A stretch of 64,000 nucleotides of DNA from Sphingorhabdus_B arenilitoris. GTDB taxonomy: Bacteria > Pseudomonadota > Alphaproteobacteria > Sphingomonadales > Sphingomonadaceae. Numbering within the stretch: position 1 is the stretch's first letter; each line of letters opens with the position of its first letter. Shown piece after piece: positions 42,266 through 51,167 of the stretch. A program made the translations under genes and the position numbers. The notes below the pieces were generated by a model. The model had not been told where the DNA came from, ran no database searches, and saw only the letters and a list, made by a program, of their open reading frames with translations. The stretch spans positions 62,001 through 126,000 of the forward strand of contig NZ_JBHSDH010000012.1 in the NCBI RefSeq assembly GCF_042651485.1. Direction: 5' to 3'.

Positions 42266-42555
42266 CTGTGAATGCGATGCGCGGTGAGGCGCAAGTTGCA
42301 GGTTATAAATTGCGTCCAAGCTTTACCGCGCTTGTTGCGGCTGAGGAGGAGTTGGGGCCGCTATTCGCGCTGGTTGAGCGGGCGGCGGCTGGGCAATTAA
42401 AACTATCGGAGATGACCGCGCTATTTTGGCATTGTGCGCAGGGCCATACCGGCATTAACCGGGCCGAATTTTCTGATGCAGTTGCCGAGGCAGGGTTGGC
42501 AGCGGCGACCCCGGCGCTGAAAATATTGCTCGGCCAAATTTTGAACGGTCAATAA
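42262..42555 (+). CDS. GTA tail assembly chaperone, first (gp10-like)
   Basis: A 97-residue helical protein of the GTA gp10/TAC-11 type: MRGEAQVAGYKLRPSFTALV and LSEMTALFWHCAQGHTG. It binds the tape measure before tube assembly. It overlaps the tail-tube gene by four bases. A second chaperone-like gene follows, as in many siphovirus-type clusters where the two are linked by a frameshift. No slippery stretch was found here. Confidence 0.85.
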   Translation: MTVNAMRGEAQVAGYKLRPSFTALVAAEEELGPLFALVERAAAGQLKLSEMTALFWHCAQGHTGINRAEFSDAVAEAGLAAATPALKILLGQILNGQ

Positions 42556-42579
42556 CCCGTGCTGGGCCAGCACGCAGAC

Positions 42580-42774
42580 ATGAGCAGCTTCACCGCCAAC
42601 GCCGCCAAGCTATGCGGCAAATGCGCGCTGCTTTTGGGCTGGCGGCCAAGCGATTTTTGGGACGCAACACCGGCGGAGTTGGAAACGATATTATCCGCCA
42701 TCACCCCAGAAGCGGAATGCCCGCCAGAGCCGCAAATCATTGAAAAGTTAAAGGAGCAATTCCCCGATGGATGA
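42580..42774 (+). CDS. GTA tail assembly chaperone, second (TAC-6-like)
   Basis: A 64-residue protein with SFTANAAKLCGKCALLLGWR and the family core PSDFWDATPAELETIL, as in rcc01693-type proteins. The ATG at 42580 fits the usual family start; a GTG at 42559 is an alternative, and neither has a strong ribosome site. Its end overlaps the tape-measure start by eight bases. The first and second chaperones are separated by 24 bases. Confidence 0.8.
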   Translation: MSSFTANAAKLCGKCALLLGWRPSDFWDATPAELETILSAITPEAECPPEPQIIEKLKEQFPDG

Positions 42775-43366
42775 GGAAATTGAAAGGCTGGTTGTGTCTG
42801 TTCGCGCCGATACGCGGGGCTTTGCAGCCGACGTCGACGCAATGCGGGCGCAGCTCGACGGCCCGTTTGCCGCCGGGTTGGACCGCGCAGGCAAGGCATT
42901 GGAAAACAGCCTGACGCGGGCCATACGAACCGGCAAATTTGGTTTTGATGATTTGCGCAATGTGGCGCTGTCCGTGCTGGCCGAAATTGCCACCGCCGCG
43001 ATCAGCTCTGGGTTAAATGGTCTCAGCGGCGGCGGGCAGAGCGGCGGGCAGGGCAGCGGCGTGGGCGGCTTGTTAAGCTCTGTCACGGCGCTGTTGGGCA
43101 ATTTATTCGGATCGCCGGGCCGCGCAACCGGCGGGCCCGTATCGCCGGGCCGTGCTTACCGTGTCGGCGAAAATGGACCAGAACTATTCGTGCCCACCAG
43201 CAGCGGGCGGGTAGAAACCAGCACAGGCGGCGGCGGGGCAGGCGGGCAGGCAGTGAACCTGACCATCAATATTTCGGATAATGGCCGGGGTAGCGCGCCC
43301 GAAAGCCTACAGCGTTCGTCGCGGCAGGTCGCCCGCATGGTGCGCCAGGCATTGAGCCGTAATTAG
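42767..43366 (+). CDS. GTA tape measure protein, short (gp11-like)
   Basis: A 199-residue protein, short by phage standards but similar to GTA gp11. Helical N-terminal part (SVRADTRGFAADVDAMRAQL), a Gly/Ser-rich middle, then GRATGGPVSPGRAYRVGENGPEL, the classic tape-measure C-terminal signature. A helical tail ends in QALSRN. The small size implies a short tail, in line with GTA particles. Its start overlaps the second chaperone gene. Confidence 0.88.
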   Translation: MDEEIERLVVSVRADTRGFAADVDAMRAQLDGPFAAGLDRAGKALENSLTRAIRTGKFGFDDLRNVALSVLAEIATAAISSGLNGLSGGGQSGGQGSGVGGLLSSVTALLGNLFGSPGRATGGPVSPGRAYRVGENGPELFVPTSSGRVETSTGGGGAGGQAVNLTINISDNGRGSAPESLQRSSRQVARMVRQALSRN

Positions 43367-43400
43367 GACCGGCATCGCAAGCCGATCACAGGAGGATATT

Positions 43401-45728
43401 ATGGCCTATTGGTTATGTGAACAAAGGGGGCGGCAGCAAACCGTTCCGGTAATGCGGTTCGACCCGCGTTTCTGGACCGTAAATTTCCCCCGCCCGATGA
43501 TGGCGTCGGTGGTGACCAGCGGGCCGGAATCGCTGCGCGTTGACGCGACATTTTACAAAAACGACGATCTGGCGGGACTCATCTGGGACAGCGAAGATCG
43601 GATTGATCACCCGCTGCTCGCCTATGAGACGAACCGGGATTATCGCCGGTTGACCCTATCCTTTCGTTGGCGGTCGGCGGGCATCATGCCGCTTAATGCA
43701 GTCAATGGTCCCACATTGACCATCGAAGGACGCGATGCGGCGGGCAAGGCGAAAAGCTGGTATGTGCGGCTTTGGAATTATGCCAGCGGCTCGCCGAGCG
43801 ATGCGCAAATCACCCTGAAATTCAGCAAACTGAATGGCGGGTTCCTGCTGCCATCGGAGGCTGACCCGGTTTATGCAGGCGACATTGACCGGATGTTCAT
43901 TTCGCTCATCCCACCCGAATTTGGCAGCGGCCCCGCGATATTCCCTGGGGCAAAGGAAGGCTGGGTAGAATTGTCACAGATACGCTGTGACGGCGGCGGG
44001 GTGATGCTGGATACCGGCGATGTCATGCTGCCCGAACACCGCTTGAAAATGGCCACAGGCTATGACGACGCCTATAATCAGACTCCGGCCCGGATGCTGC
44101 GCCAAATTCATGCTCTGGGTTACCGCGGAACGATCAACCATTATGTTGGGATGAGCCATTATTTCCGGCTCGAGCCGCTCGGCAATGCCCATTATGTCAG
44201 CCTTGCCGGCGGCACGCTCAATACGCCTTGCCGCGCCTGGCACGACAATTTTGCGGATCAGGCAAAGCAAGCCGGATATGACCTGATATTCTCATTATCT
44301 TATGAATTGTTTGATGCCCATTGCTGGAATGATTGGAAACAAAGGGCGGAAAATGGCGATCCCGCGCTTACCGGGTGGGTGCCGCCGTCAACATTGCTGT
44401 CCCCGGCGCATAATGGCGCGATGGCGTATCTGCAGCTAGTCGGCCGCGCATTTGCAGATATATTAAAACAGGCTGGACTTCCGGTAAAATTTCAAATTGG
44501 CGAGCCATGGTGGTGGATTATGCCCGATGGCCGTATCTGCCTGTATGACGCCGCCGCGAGCGTAGCTTTTGGCACTTTATCCGTTAGCATCGGCGCGATA
44601 CCGGGGCCCAAAACAGCCGCTCAAAAAGCCATGTTAGACAAAGCAGGCGAATTGCTGTCGGCATCAACCGCTGCGCTGGCGGCGGCGGTGCGGGCCGAAG
44701 CGGGCGCGGCGGGCGCGCAACTGCTGTTGCTGGTATATCTTCCGACGGTTCTCGACCCCGAAGCACCAGAGGCGCAGCGGGCCAATGTGCCGTTGGGATG
44801 GGCGACGCCCGCTTTTGATGTGTTGCAGCTGGAGGATTATGATTGGGTAATCAGCGGCAATCATGGCGCGACCGAGCGGGCGATCCCGGCAATGGCGCAG
44901 CGGCTTGGCTATCCGATAGAAGAACAGCATTATTTTTCAGGTTTCGTGCTGAATGCCCCGGAAAAAGCGCAATGGCGCGACATAGAAGAGGCCGCACAGC
45001 GCGCCCATAATCGGGGCACTGCGGAAACCTATATCTGGGCGCTGCCGCAAATTTGCCGTGACGGATACACCCATTTTGAAATTGGTGAGGAGACACAAGA
45101 CGTGCAGGCTTTTGACGATATATTATTCCCGATTGAAATCGGCGCTCAGGCCTCTGCCATGCCCGAATTTTCAACGCAGATTGCGACAACACTGTCGGGC
45201 CACGAACGGCGCAATAGCGACTGGGCCGATGCCCGGCAAAGCTATGACGTAGCGCCCGGAATTGGCAGCGATGAACAGTTGGAGGTGCTGATCGGATTTT
45301 TCCGGGCAAGGCGGGGCGCGGCGAAAGCGTTTCGTTTTCGCGATTCATTTGACAATAGTTCCAACGCGATGACATTGCCGCCGACATTAACCGATCAAAT
45401 TTTGGGCGAAGGCGACGGGGTAAGGACCAGCTTCGCCTTGCTAAAACGCTATGGCGATGGCGAGGCTGCGCAAATGCGTTTGATAACCCGGCCGGTTGCA
45501 GGCAGCGTGCGGGTAGCCATAAATGGCCAAGAAGCAACTTCTTGGCGGGTGGAGCAGGGTCGCGTGATTTTCGAAACTGCCCCAAATATCGGGGCTGTGA
45601 TCACGGCCGGGTTTCATTTTGATGTGCCGGTTCGCTTTGCCGAGGACCGGTTAGAGGTAAACCGCTTCAGCTTTGGGGCCGGTGAAATGCCGTCGGTGCC
45701 GCTGATCGAAGTTAAGGAGGCGGGCTGA
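43401..45728 (+). CDS. TIM-barrel-like domain fused to GTA distal-tail (DUF2460) protein
   Basis: A 775-residue fusion. Residues about 1-200 are beta-rich (FDPRFWTVNFPRPMMASVV). Residues about 210-560 look like a TIM-barrel hydrolase-type domain (YRGTINHYVGMSHYFRLEP; GEPWWWIMPDGR; VLQLEDYDWVISG). The last 200 are DUF2460 (MPEFSTQIATTLSG; FFRARRGAAKAFRFRD), the gp12 distal-tail fold. In Rhodobacter GTA, gp12 is about 208 residues and a TIM barrel is reported within gp15; here gp15 is short. The first part may instead be a non-contractile tail sheath-like module. Enzymatic activity is not proven. The next gene overlaps its stop by one base. Confidence 0.8.
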   Translation: MAYWLCEQRGRQQTVPVMRFDPRFWTVNFPRPMMASVVTSGPESLRVDATFYKNDDLAGLIWDSEDRIDHPLLAYETNRDYRRLTLSFRWRSAGIMPLNAVNGPTLTIEGRDAAGKAKSWYVRLWNYASGSPSDAQITLKFSKLNGGFLLPSEADPVYAGDIDRMFISLIPPEFGSGPAIFPGAKEGWVELSQIRCDGGGVMLDTGDVMLPEHRLKMATGYDDAYNQTPARMLRQIHALGYRGTINHYVGMSHYFRLEPLGNAHYVSLAGGTLNTPCRAWHDNFADQAKQAGYDLIFSLSYELFDAHCWNDWKQRAENGDPALTGWVPPSTLLSPAHNGAMAYLQLVGRAFADILKQAGLPVKFQIGEPWWWIMPDGRICLYDAAASVAFGTLSVSIGAIPGPKTAAQKAMLDKAGELLSASTAALAAAVRAEAGAAGAQLLLLVYLPTVLDPEAPEAQRANVPLGWATPAFDVLQLEDYDWVISGNHGATERAIPAMAQRLGYPIEEQHYFSGFVLNAPEKAQWRDIEEAAQRAHNRGTAETYIWALPQICRDGYTHFEIGEETQDVQAFDDILFPIEIGAQASAMPEFSTQIATTLSGHERRNSDWADARQSYDVAPGIGSDEQLEVLIGFFRARRGAAKAFRFRDSFDNSSNAMTLPPTLTDQILGEGDGVRTSFALLKRYGDGEAAQMRLITRPVAGSVRVAINGQEATSWRVEQGRVIFETAPNIGAVITAGFHFDVPVRFAEDRLEVNRFSFGAGEMPSVPLIEVKEAG

Positions 45729-46549
45729 TGGATGTTTGGCTAGCCGGGGACCTTACCAGTGCCGCTTATGCCTGGCGGCTGGAGCGGCGCGATGGCGTCA
45801 CCATCGGCTTTACATCGCATGACCGCGATGTTGAAATAGACGGCCTGCTATATCGTGCCAGCCCTGGCATGGAGCCGAGCACGATATCGGAAAGTCTGGG
45901 GCTGGAGAACAACGGTCTTGAAATAACCGGAATGGTTAGCGGTGATGCGATAAGCGAGGAGGATTTATCAGCAGGCCGGTGGAATGGATGCGCGCTTTCA
46001 GTATTCTTGTTTGACTGGACACAGCCCGCCGCTGGCAAGCGAATATTGGCGCAGGGTGAGCTGGGACAGGTAAGCTATTCAGATGAGAGTTTTCAGGTCG
46101 AGCTAGACAGCGCCGCAGCGCGTTTGAGTGCGCCTGCCGTTCCTTACACGTCGCCTGGATGCCGGGCCAGTTTTTGCGGCGGGGATTGCGGATTAAATCA
46201 GGCTCGGTTCCGTCACATGCGGACTGTCAGCCATGTTGATGGCGAACAGATTATCTTCCAAGACCAATTACCGGGCAACCCAAATGACTTTGCTTATGGC
46301 TATTTGCGCTGGTTGGACGGCGGTAATAGTGGCGATATATCAGATATCTATATTAGTGATGAAGATAGCGTCGCCTTGGCCGCCGTACCGGAATTTGAAG
46401 TTCGGCCCGGCGCTCGTGTGATATTGGTCGAAGGCTGCGACAAAAGCATCGCAACTTGCGCAACCCGTTTTTCAAATGCCGTCAATTTTCGCGGCGAACC
46501 ACATTTGCCCGGCAATGATTTGCTGACCCGTTATCCGGGGGCATCGTGA
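45728..46549 (+). CDS. GTA tail hub-type protein (DUF2163, gp13-like)
   Basis: A 273-residue DUF2163/BR0599-type protein: AWRLERRDGVTIGFTSHDRDVEIDG is the N-terminal pattern, read here in short parts. A Cys-rich segment, PGCRASFCGGDCGLNQARF, is conserved in the family and probably holds a metal or disulfide. It is part of the tail tip between distal-tail and peptidase proteins. The gene overlaps its neighbours on both sides. Confidence 0.9.
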   Translation: MDVWLAGDLTSAAYAWRLERRDGVTIGFTSHDRDVEIDGLLYRASPGMEPSTISESLGLENNGLEITGMVSGDAISEEDLSAGRWNGCALSVFLFDWTQPAAGKRILAQGELGQVSYSDESFQVELDSAAARLSAPAVPYTSPGCRASFCGGDCGLNQARFRHMRTVSHVDGEQIIFQDQLPGNPNDFAYGYLRWLDGGNSGDISDIYISDEDSVALAAVPEFEVRPGARVILVEGCDKSIATCATRFSNAVNFRGEPHLPGNDLLTRYPGAS

Positions 46550-46974
46550 TAGTAATGGCCAATGATGATGTAAGCGAAGCTATCGCTGCGCGGGCATTGG
46601 CGCAAATCGGAGTTGCATTCAAATTACATGGACGAAAAGCGGGGGCTGGCCTCGATTGTGTCGGGCTTACCGCTCATGCCATGGATGTTCAGCATGATTT
46701 GCCCTGCCCCCCACGCGATTATCATATGGCGGGCGATTATATCGATCAAATTTGTACCTATATGGAAAAATGTGGATTTGGTTTCGCTGCGCCAGATGCC
46801 CCGTTACAGGTTGGCGATATTATATTGCTGCGGCCCGGTCCACGGCAGCAACATTTGGGCATTTGGACAGGCGCAGGTCTGGTCCACGCCCATGCAGGTA
46901 TTCGGCGGGTGGTGTTCACGCCCGGACAGCCGGTTTGGCCGGTCTGCCAGATTTGGCGAAAAAAAGGAGACTGA
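46546..46974 (+). CDS. GTA tail NlpC/P60-type peptidase (gp14-like)
   Basis: A 142-residue cysteine peptidase thought to open peptidoglycan during DNA delivery. The active-site Cys lies in AGAGLDCVGLTAHAMD, and the His in QQHLGIWTGAGLVHAHAG. The GTG at 46546 follows GGGGG by four bases and overlaps the previous stop (GTGA); an ATG at 46555 is an alternative. It fits gp14 of the Rhodobacter GTA. Confidence 0.9.
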   Translation: MIVMANDDVSEAIAARALAQIGVAFKLHGRKAGAGLDCVGLTAHAMDVQHDLPCPPRDYHMAGDYIDQICTYMEKCGFGFAAPDAPLQVGDIILLRPGPRQQHLGIWTGAGLVHAHAGIRRVVFTPGQPVWPVCQIWRKKGD

Positions 46975-46975
46975 C

Positions 46976-49168
46976 ATGGCAACCTTGGTTTTTGCCGGAT
47001 TAGGCGCGCTCATTGGCGGGCGGGTCGGATCGCAAATTGGCGCTTTCATTGGGCAGCAAGTCGATGCTGAACTATTTAAGGGGCCCGCACGCGAGGGGCC
47101 TCGGTTGAAAGAATTGGAGGTGCAAACTTCGTCTTATGGCACTCAAATCCCCGCCATATATGGATCGATGCGGGGTGCAGGTACGGTTATCTGGGCCACC
47201 GACCTGATTGAACGGAGCAATAAAAATGGCGGCGGAAAAGGCCGTCCATCAACCATCGAATATAGCTATTCAGTCAGCATGGCCGTCGCTCTTTCCAGCC
47301 GCCCCGCTGCGCGGTTGGGCCGGATTTGGGCGGATGGAAATTTGCTGCGCGGGGCCGCAGGTGATTTGAAAACAGGCGGTGAAATGCGCTTTTACCAAGG
47401 CCATTATGATCAGCCCGCAGATCCGTTGATCGCATCCATTGAAGGTGCCGGTACTTGCCCGGCCTATAGGGGATTATGTTACGCTGTGTTTGAAGACCTG
47501 CAGCTGGCCGATTTTGGCAATAGAATACCGTCGATGACATTCGAAATTTTCGAACGCGATGGTTCGGTGTCGCTATGCGATATCGTGGCATCCACCGCTG
47601 GAGAAACAATCGATTGTGAAGCGGATGAGTTTGTTTCGGGCTATGCATTGCTCGGCGGTGATAAGCGGTCCGCGCTGGAACCATTAACGGATAACTTGCC
47701 GGTCAATGTCCGGCCCATGGGTGATACATTGACGATAAAAGCCTGGGGCGCGGGGAAACCCGGGCGGGCCGTCACGATTGCCAGCCATGAAAATAGCAAA
47801 AAGCTGAAACGCCCTGAACAAACAGCCGCGCTGCAACCGGCTGCACAGGCATTGGCGGTGCGTTATTATGACCCCGCCCGTGATTATCAAATCGGGGTCC
47901 AGCAAAGCCGGTTGTCCGATATTGGCCGGGTGGCGCAGCAAATTGATCTCCCCGCCGCTTTATCAAGCGCCGCTGCGCGCAGATTGGCCGATATGCAGCT
48001 GCTATACCGGAAAAGCGCGCGCAGCGGTTGGAGCGGATATATTATGCGCGACGAGAAACGCATCGGTGCTGGCGACATCATATTCGATGATGCGGAGGGA
48101 AATCCGGGAGGCAGGTCGTGGCAGGTGACGGAGGTCGAACATTTCGGAATGGTGTCGCGCCTGTCGGCACGGCGGACCATCTCCTTATCACCGGCTCCAA
48201 GTAACGAGGCCGACGGTGGCCGAAATGTTACCACGCCGGATTATGTAATTGGCCCGACATTTTTGATGTTGGCGGAATTACCGGCGCTTCGGTCCAGTGA
48301 TGGCGGAGCGCCGCTGGTCGTTGCCGCAGCTTCCGGCACAAGTCCGGGTTGGCGGCGAGCAATTTTATCACGGATAGTGGGCAGCAGCGTTGAGCAGGTA
48401 GGAAGCACCGCCAATGCCGCTGCTATCGCTGTGCTCACCGGTAATACCGCATCCCATCCGGCGCATGTGACCGATACAGCAAATGCGATAATCGTGCAGA
48501 TGGTAAATCCGCAGGCAGAGCTGCCCCAACGTGAAACGGGCCTTGCTGACCTCACCGCGCCGATATTTTGGCTTGATGGCGAAATTATTCGCGCGGGTAA
48601 AATCGATGATTTGGGCGGCGGCCAATTTCGTTTGGCGCAGCTACAGCGGGGCTGTTTCGGGACCGAAAGCGAAATAGCTGCGCACCAATCTGGACGCCCT
48701 ATATTGCTCCTTAATCCGGATAATTTGGCTCAGTTAAATATGGATGGCATATCATCCGGGGTGCAGATTGAAATTGAGGCTATGGGGCTGGGGGATGAGC
48801 AGCCGGTTGCAGCGTCCCTCAATGTAAGTGGTAAAGCGATCCGTCCCTTTGCTCCTGTCCATGGTCATGTGGTCAAATTGGCTGACGGTCATGTATCGTT
48901 AAGTTGGATCAGGCGGAGCCGGATTGACCACGGGTGGCAAGATTCGGTCGATCATCCGTTAGATGAAGATAGTGAAGCCTACTATGTTACCGCTTACGAC
49001 GGCGAAGAACCGCTAGCGATATTTGAAACGAGCGGTCCGGAGTTACTATTGTCCCCCGCTCAATTGAACAGTTGGATTGCCAAAGGCACGCGGGCCGTGA
49101 CGTTCGAGATAAGTCAAATTGGCCGTTTTGCAAAATCACCGGCATTGTCGCTGACAATCGTTATTTAG
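46976..49168 (+). CDS. GTA tail-tip/host-contact protein (short gp15-like)
   Basis: A 730-residue protein beginning with a glycine-rich helical pair (MATLVFAGLGALIGGRVGSQ) and then the baseplate-hub-type domain (SYGTQIPAIYGSMRGAGTV; YSVSMAVALSSRPAARLGRI). The ATG at 46976 is preceded by AAAAAGGAGA and directly follows the peptidase gene; a start at 46613 would read through that gene. Rhodobacter gp15 is about 1300 residues and includes a TIM-barrel domain. That domain is missing here and a TIM-like domain appears in the protein at 43401. The C-terminal third is Ig-like and probably contacts the host. Confidence 0.85.
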   Translation: MATLVFAGLGALIGGRVGSQIGAFIGQQVDAELFKGPAREGPRLKELEVQTSSYGTQIPAIYGSMRGAGTVIWATDLIERSNKNGGGKGRPSTIEYSYSVSMAVALSSRPAARLGRIWADGNLLRGAAGDLKTGGEMRFYQGHYDQPADPLIASIEGAGTCPAYRGLCYAVFEDLQLADFGNRIPSMTFEIFERDGSVSLCDIVASTAGETIDCEADEFVSGYALLGGDKRSALEPLTDNLPVNVRPMGDTLTIKAWGAGKPGRAVTIASHENSKKLKRPEQTAALQPAAQALAVRYYDPARDYQIGVQQSRLSDIGRVAQQIDLPAALSSAAARRLADMQLLYRKSARSGWSGYIMRDEKRIGAGDIIFDDAEGNPGGRSWQVTEVEHFGMVSRLSARRTISLSPAPSNEADGGRNVTTPDYVIGPTFLMLAELPALRSSDGGAPLVVAAASGTSPGWRRAILSRIVGSSVEQVGSTANAAAIAVLTGNTASHPAHVTDTANAIIVQMVNPQAELPQRETGLADLTAPIFWLDGEIIRAGKIDDLGGGQFRLAQLQRGCFGTESEIAAHQSGRPILLLNPDNLAQLNMDGISSGVQIEIEAMGLGDEQPVAASLNVSGKAIRPFAPVHGHVVKLADGHVSLSWIRRSRIDHGWQDSVDHPLDEDSEAYYVTAYDGEEPLAIFETSGPELLLSPAQLNSWIAKGTRAVTFEISQIGRFAKSPALSLTIVI

Positions 49169-49228
49169 AAAAAAATGAACATTGCGCCTTTCCGTGCCGA
49201 TTATTTCAAGAATTGAACAAGGAACCCC

Positions 49229-49681
49229 ATGATGCAAATGAATACCGCACGCCATAAGATGCCCTTAATTTTTGCAGGCCAGGCTCAAAAAGAACTCACA
49301 CATAATGAAGCTTTAGCAATTATCGACGCGTTGATCAGCCCGGCGGTGTTGGATGAAATTGCGGCGCCGGTGAGTAATTTGGGAGCAGGTGACGCTGGCA
49401 AGTGCTGGTTAGTTGCTCCTCTGGCGCAAGGCGCTTGGGCGGGGCATGATCGAAAAATAGCTTATTGGACCGGCGGAAGCTTCCGGTTTTTGGAGCCGCA
49501 TGAAGGAATGACGGTTTGGCAAAAGGCGCAGTCGGTATTTTTTGTTTATCAAGCAGGAGCTTGGGTATCACCTGCCTATATTGCCGATATATCTGGCGGC
49601 AATGTTGTGGACATAGAGGCGCGCGCGGCAGTTAATTTGATTCTGGCTGGCCTACGCGAAGTGGGTATAATAGCGCGTTGA
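49229..49681 (+). CDS. DUF2793 tail-associated protein
   Basis: A 150-residue DUF2793 protein: MPLIFAGQAQKELTHNEAL and IDALISPAVLDEIAAP, then GKCWLVAPLAQGAWAGHDRK and VWQKAQSVFFVYQAGAWV. DUF2793 genes usually close alphaproteobacterial phage and GTA tail modules. It may start at any of three near ATGs; the first is used. No lysis genes, integrase or repressor follow before the OmpA-type gene. Confidence 0.88.
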   Translation: MMQMNTARHKMPLIFAGQAQKELTHNEALAIIDALISPAVLDEIAAPVSNLGAGDAGKCWLVAPLAQGAWAGHDRKIAYWTGGSFRFLEPHEGMTVWQKAQSVFFVYQAGAWVSPAYIADISGGNVVDIEARAAVNLILAGLREVGIIAR

Positions 49682-49841
49682 TCAGCTGGCGTGGCGCATT
49701 TTATAGGGTAAATTTTCGAAAAGGATGGGAAATAGAGGCATTTTGGCAACAGTTAAGTGCAAAGTGGGCTTGCATCGTTTCTAGAGACTCGGTAGTAACC
49801 AAGGCTCGAATTTTGATCCTAATATAAGAAGGGGAAAGTAG

Positions 49842-50951
49842 ATGCGTAAGCTTGCCATAGGTTTGGCTCTTGCTTCCACCGCTCTGGCAACACCAGCAAT
49901 GGCCCGTGATGGCCAATGGTATGTTGGAGTGGATGGCGGTGCGATGCTGGTAGAAGACACTGCGTTGGACGTAGTGGGAGCTCCAGCTACACTGGAAAAT
50001 AAAACCGGTTATGATTTCGGCGGAGTTGTTGGTTACGACTTTGGTGGGTTCCGGTTGGAAACAGAAGTCTCATATCGCGAAGCTGATGTCGATACTGTGA
50101 GTGGCACCACGGCATTTTTGCCTAATAGTTCCGGGCTTCGCACTGCAGGGTCATTCGCTGTTAACGGAGATTCCAACGCTTTAAGTTTCATGTTGAATGG
50201 TCTGTTGGATTTCGGCGATGACGACGGCATCCAAGGCTTCGTTGGCGGCGGTGTAGGTGTGGCACGCGTCGCACAAAACGCGATCAATGACTCTCCTGCT
50301 TGGTTGGATGACTCTGACACTGGCTTCGCATGGCAGGCATTGGCAGGCGTTCGCGCTCCAATCAGCAATAGCTGGGACGTTGGCCTGAAATATCGTTTCT
50401 TCAATGCTTCCAAATTGGACTATGTTGATCGTCTTGGCGGCGATGTAAGTGGCCGTTTCCGTACGCACAGCTTGATGGGCAGCCTGATTTATAACTTCGG
50501 CGGCGAGCCTGTAGCTCCTCCGGTAGATGTTGTGGCACCACCCCCACCGGCACCGCCACCACCACCACCACCACCTCCTCCTCCTCCGCCGAAAGTGACT
50601 TGCAGCACTGGCCCCTATATCGTGTTCTTCGATTTCGATAAATCGAACCTGCGTCCTGACGCCGCTCAGGTCCTCGATAACGCGGTTGCACAATATGCCA
50701 ATTGCGGCAATGCGAAGGTTATGCTGGCTGGACATGCTGACCGTTCGGGTTCCGCAAGCTACAACGTTGGCTTGTCACAACGCCGCAACGCAACCGTTCG
50801 TGGTTACCTTGAATCAAAAGGTATCAGCGGCGGGGCGATTACAACTCAGGCATTTGGTGAAACCCAGCCTCGGGTTCAAACTGCGGATGGTGAGCGCGAG
50901 CCGCAAAACCGCCGCGTTGAAGTTAGCTACGGCCCAGGTTCGGGAATGTAA
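49842..50951 (+). CDS. OmpA-family outer-membrane protein
   Basis: A 369-residue protein. It has a signal peptide (MRKLAIGLALASTALATPAM) and an eight-strand beta-barrel domain (GYDFGGVVGYDFGGFRLE, VGLKYRFFNASKLDY). A Pro-rich linker of about 25 residues follows, then an OmpA C-terminal peptidoglycan-binding domain: IVFFDFDKSNLRPDAAQVL, GHADRSGSASYNVGLSQRRN and NRRVEVSYG. It ties the outer membrane to the cell wall. A strong terminator follows. The gene is probably highly expressed, given its AAGGGGAAAG ribosome site. Confidence 0.95.
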   Translation: MRKLAIGLALASTALATPAMARDGQWYVGVDGGAMLVEDTALDVVGAPATLENKTGYDFGGVVGYDFGGFRLETEVSYREADVDTVSGTTAFLPNSSGLRTAGSFAVNGDSNALSFMLNGLLDFGDDDGIQGFVGGGVGVARVAQNAINDSPAWLDDSDTGFAWQALAGVRAPISNSWDVGLKYRFFNASKLDYVDRLGGDVSGRFRTHSLMGSLIYNFGGEPVAPPVDVVAPPPPAPPPPPPPPPPPPPKVTCSTGPYIVFFDFDKSNLRPDAAQVLDNAVAQYANCGNAKVMLAGHADRSGSASYNVGLSQRRNATVRGYLESKGISGGAITTQAFGETQPRVQTADGEREPQNRRVEVSYGPGSGM

Positions 50952-50971
50952 TTTCTGCAACATACAAAAAG

Positions 50972-51004
50972 AAAGGGCTGGTCGAAAGACCGGCCCTTTT
51001 TTTT
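50972..51004 (+). terminator. Strong intrinsic terminator after the OmpA-type gene
   Basis: AAAGGGCTGGTC (50972-50983) pairs with GACCGGCCCTTT (50988-50999), with one U-G pair and a GAAA tetraloop, followed by a run of Ts to 51004. It is the clearest rho-independent terminator in the window and separates the OmpA-type gene from the convergent glnD gene. Confidence 0.92.
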
Positions 51005-51167
51005 GTGATTAAGATTAGCAGCACAGCCTTCATATGGTGGGGCGCATATGTCGAAATAAAAGATACACGCGCTGGCTGGATTCACTGCACATGTGGGCGG
51101 CATTTGCCGCGCCCTATATTGCACCAATCATTGCGGGCGGAAATGTAACGATGCAGCGCTTCCCATG

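Noticed and set aside
42540..42600. Programmed frameshift between the two tail chaperone genes
   Set aside because: The first gene ends before the second begins, and no slippery heptamer was found at the junction.
33638..49681. Active prophage
   Set aside because: No integrase, repressor, replication or lysis genes and no flanking attachment repeats. The gene order matches a GTA cluster.
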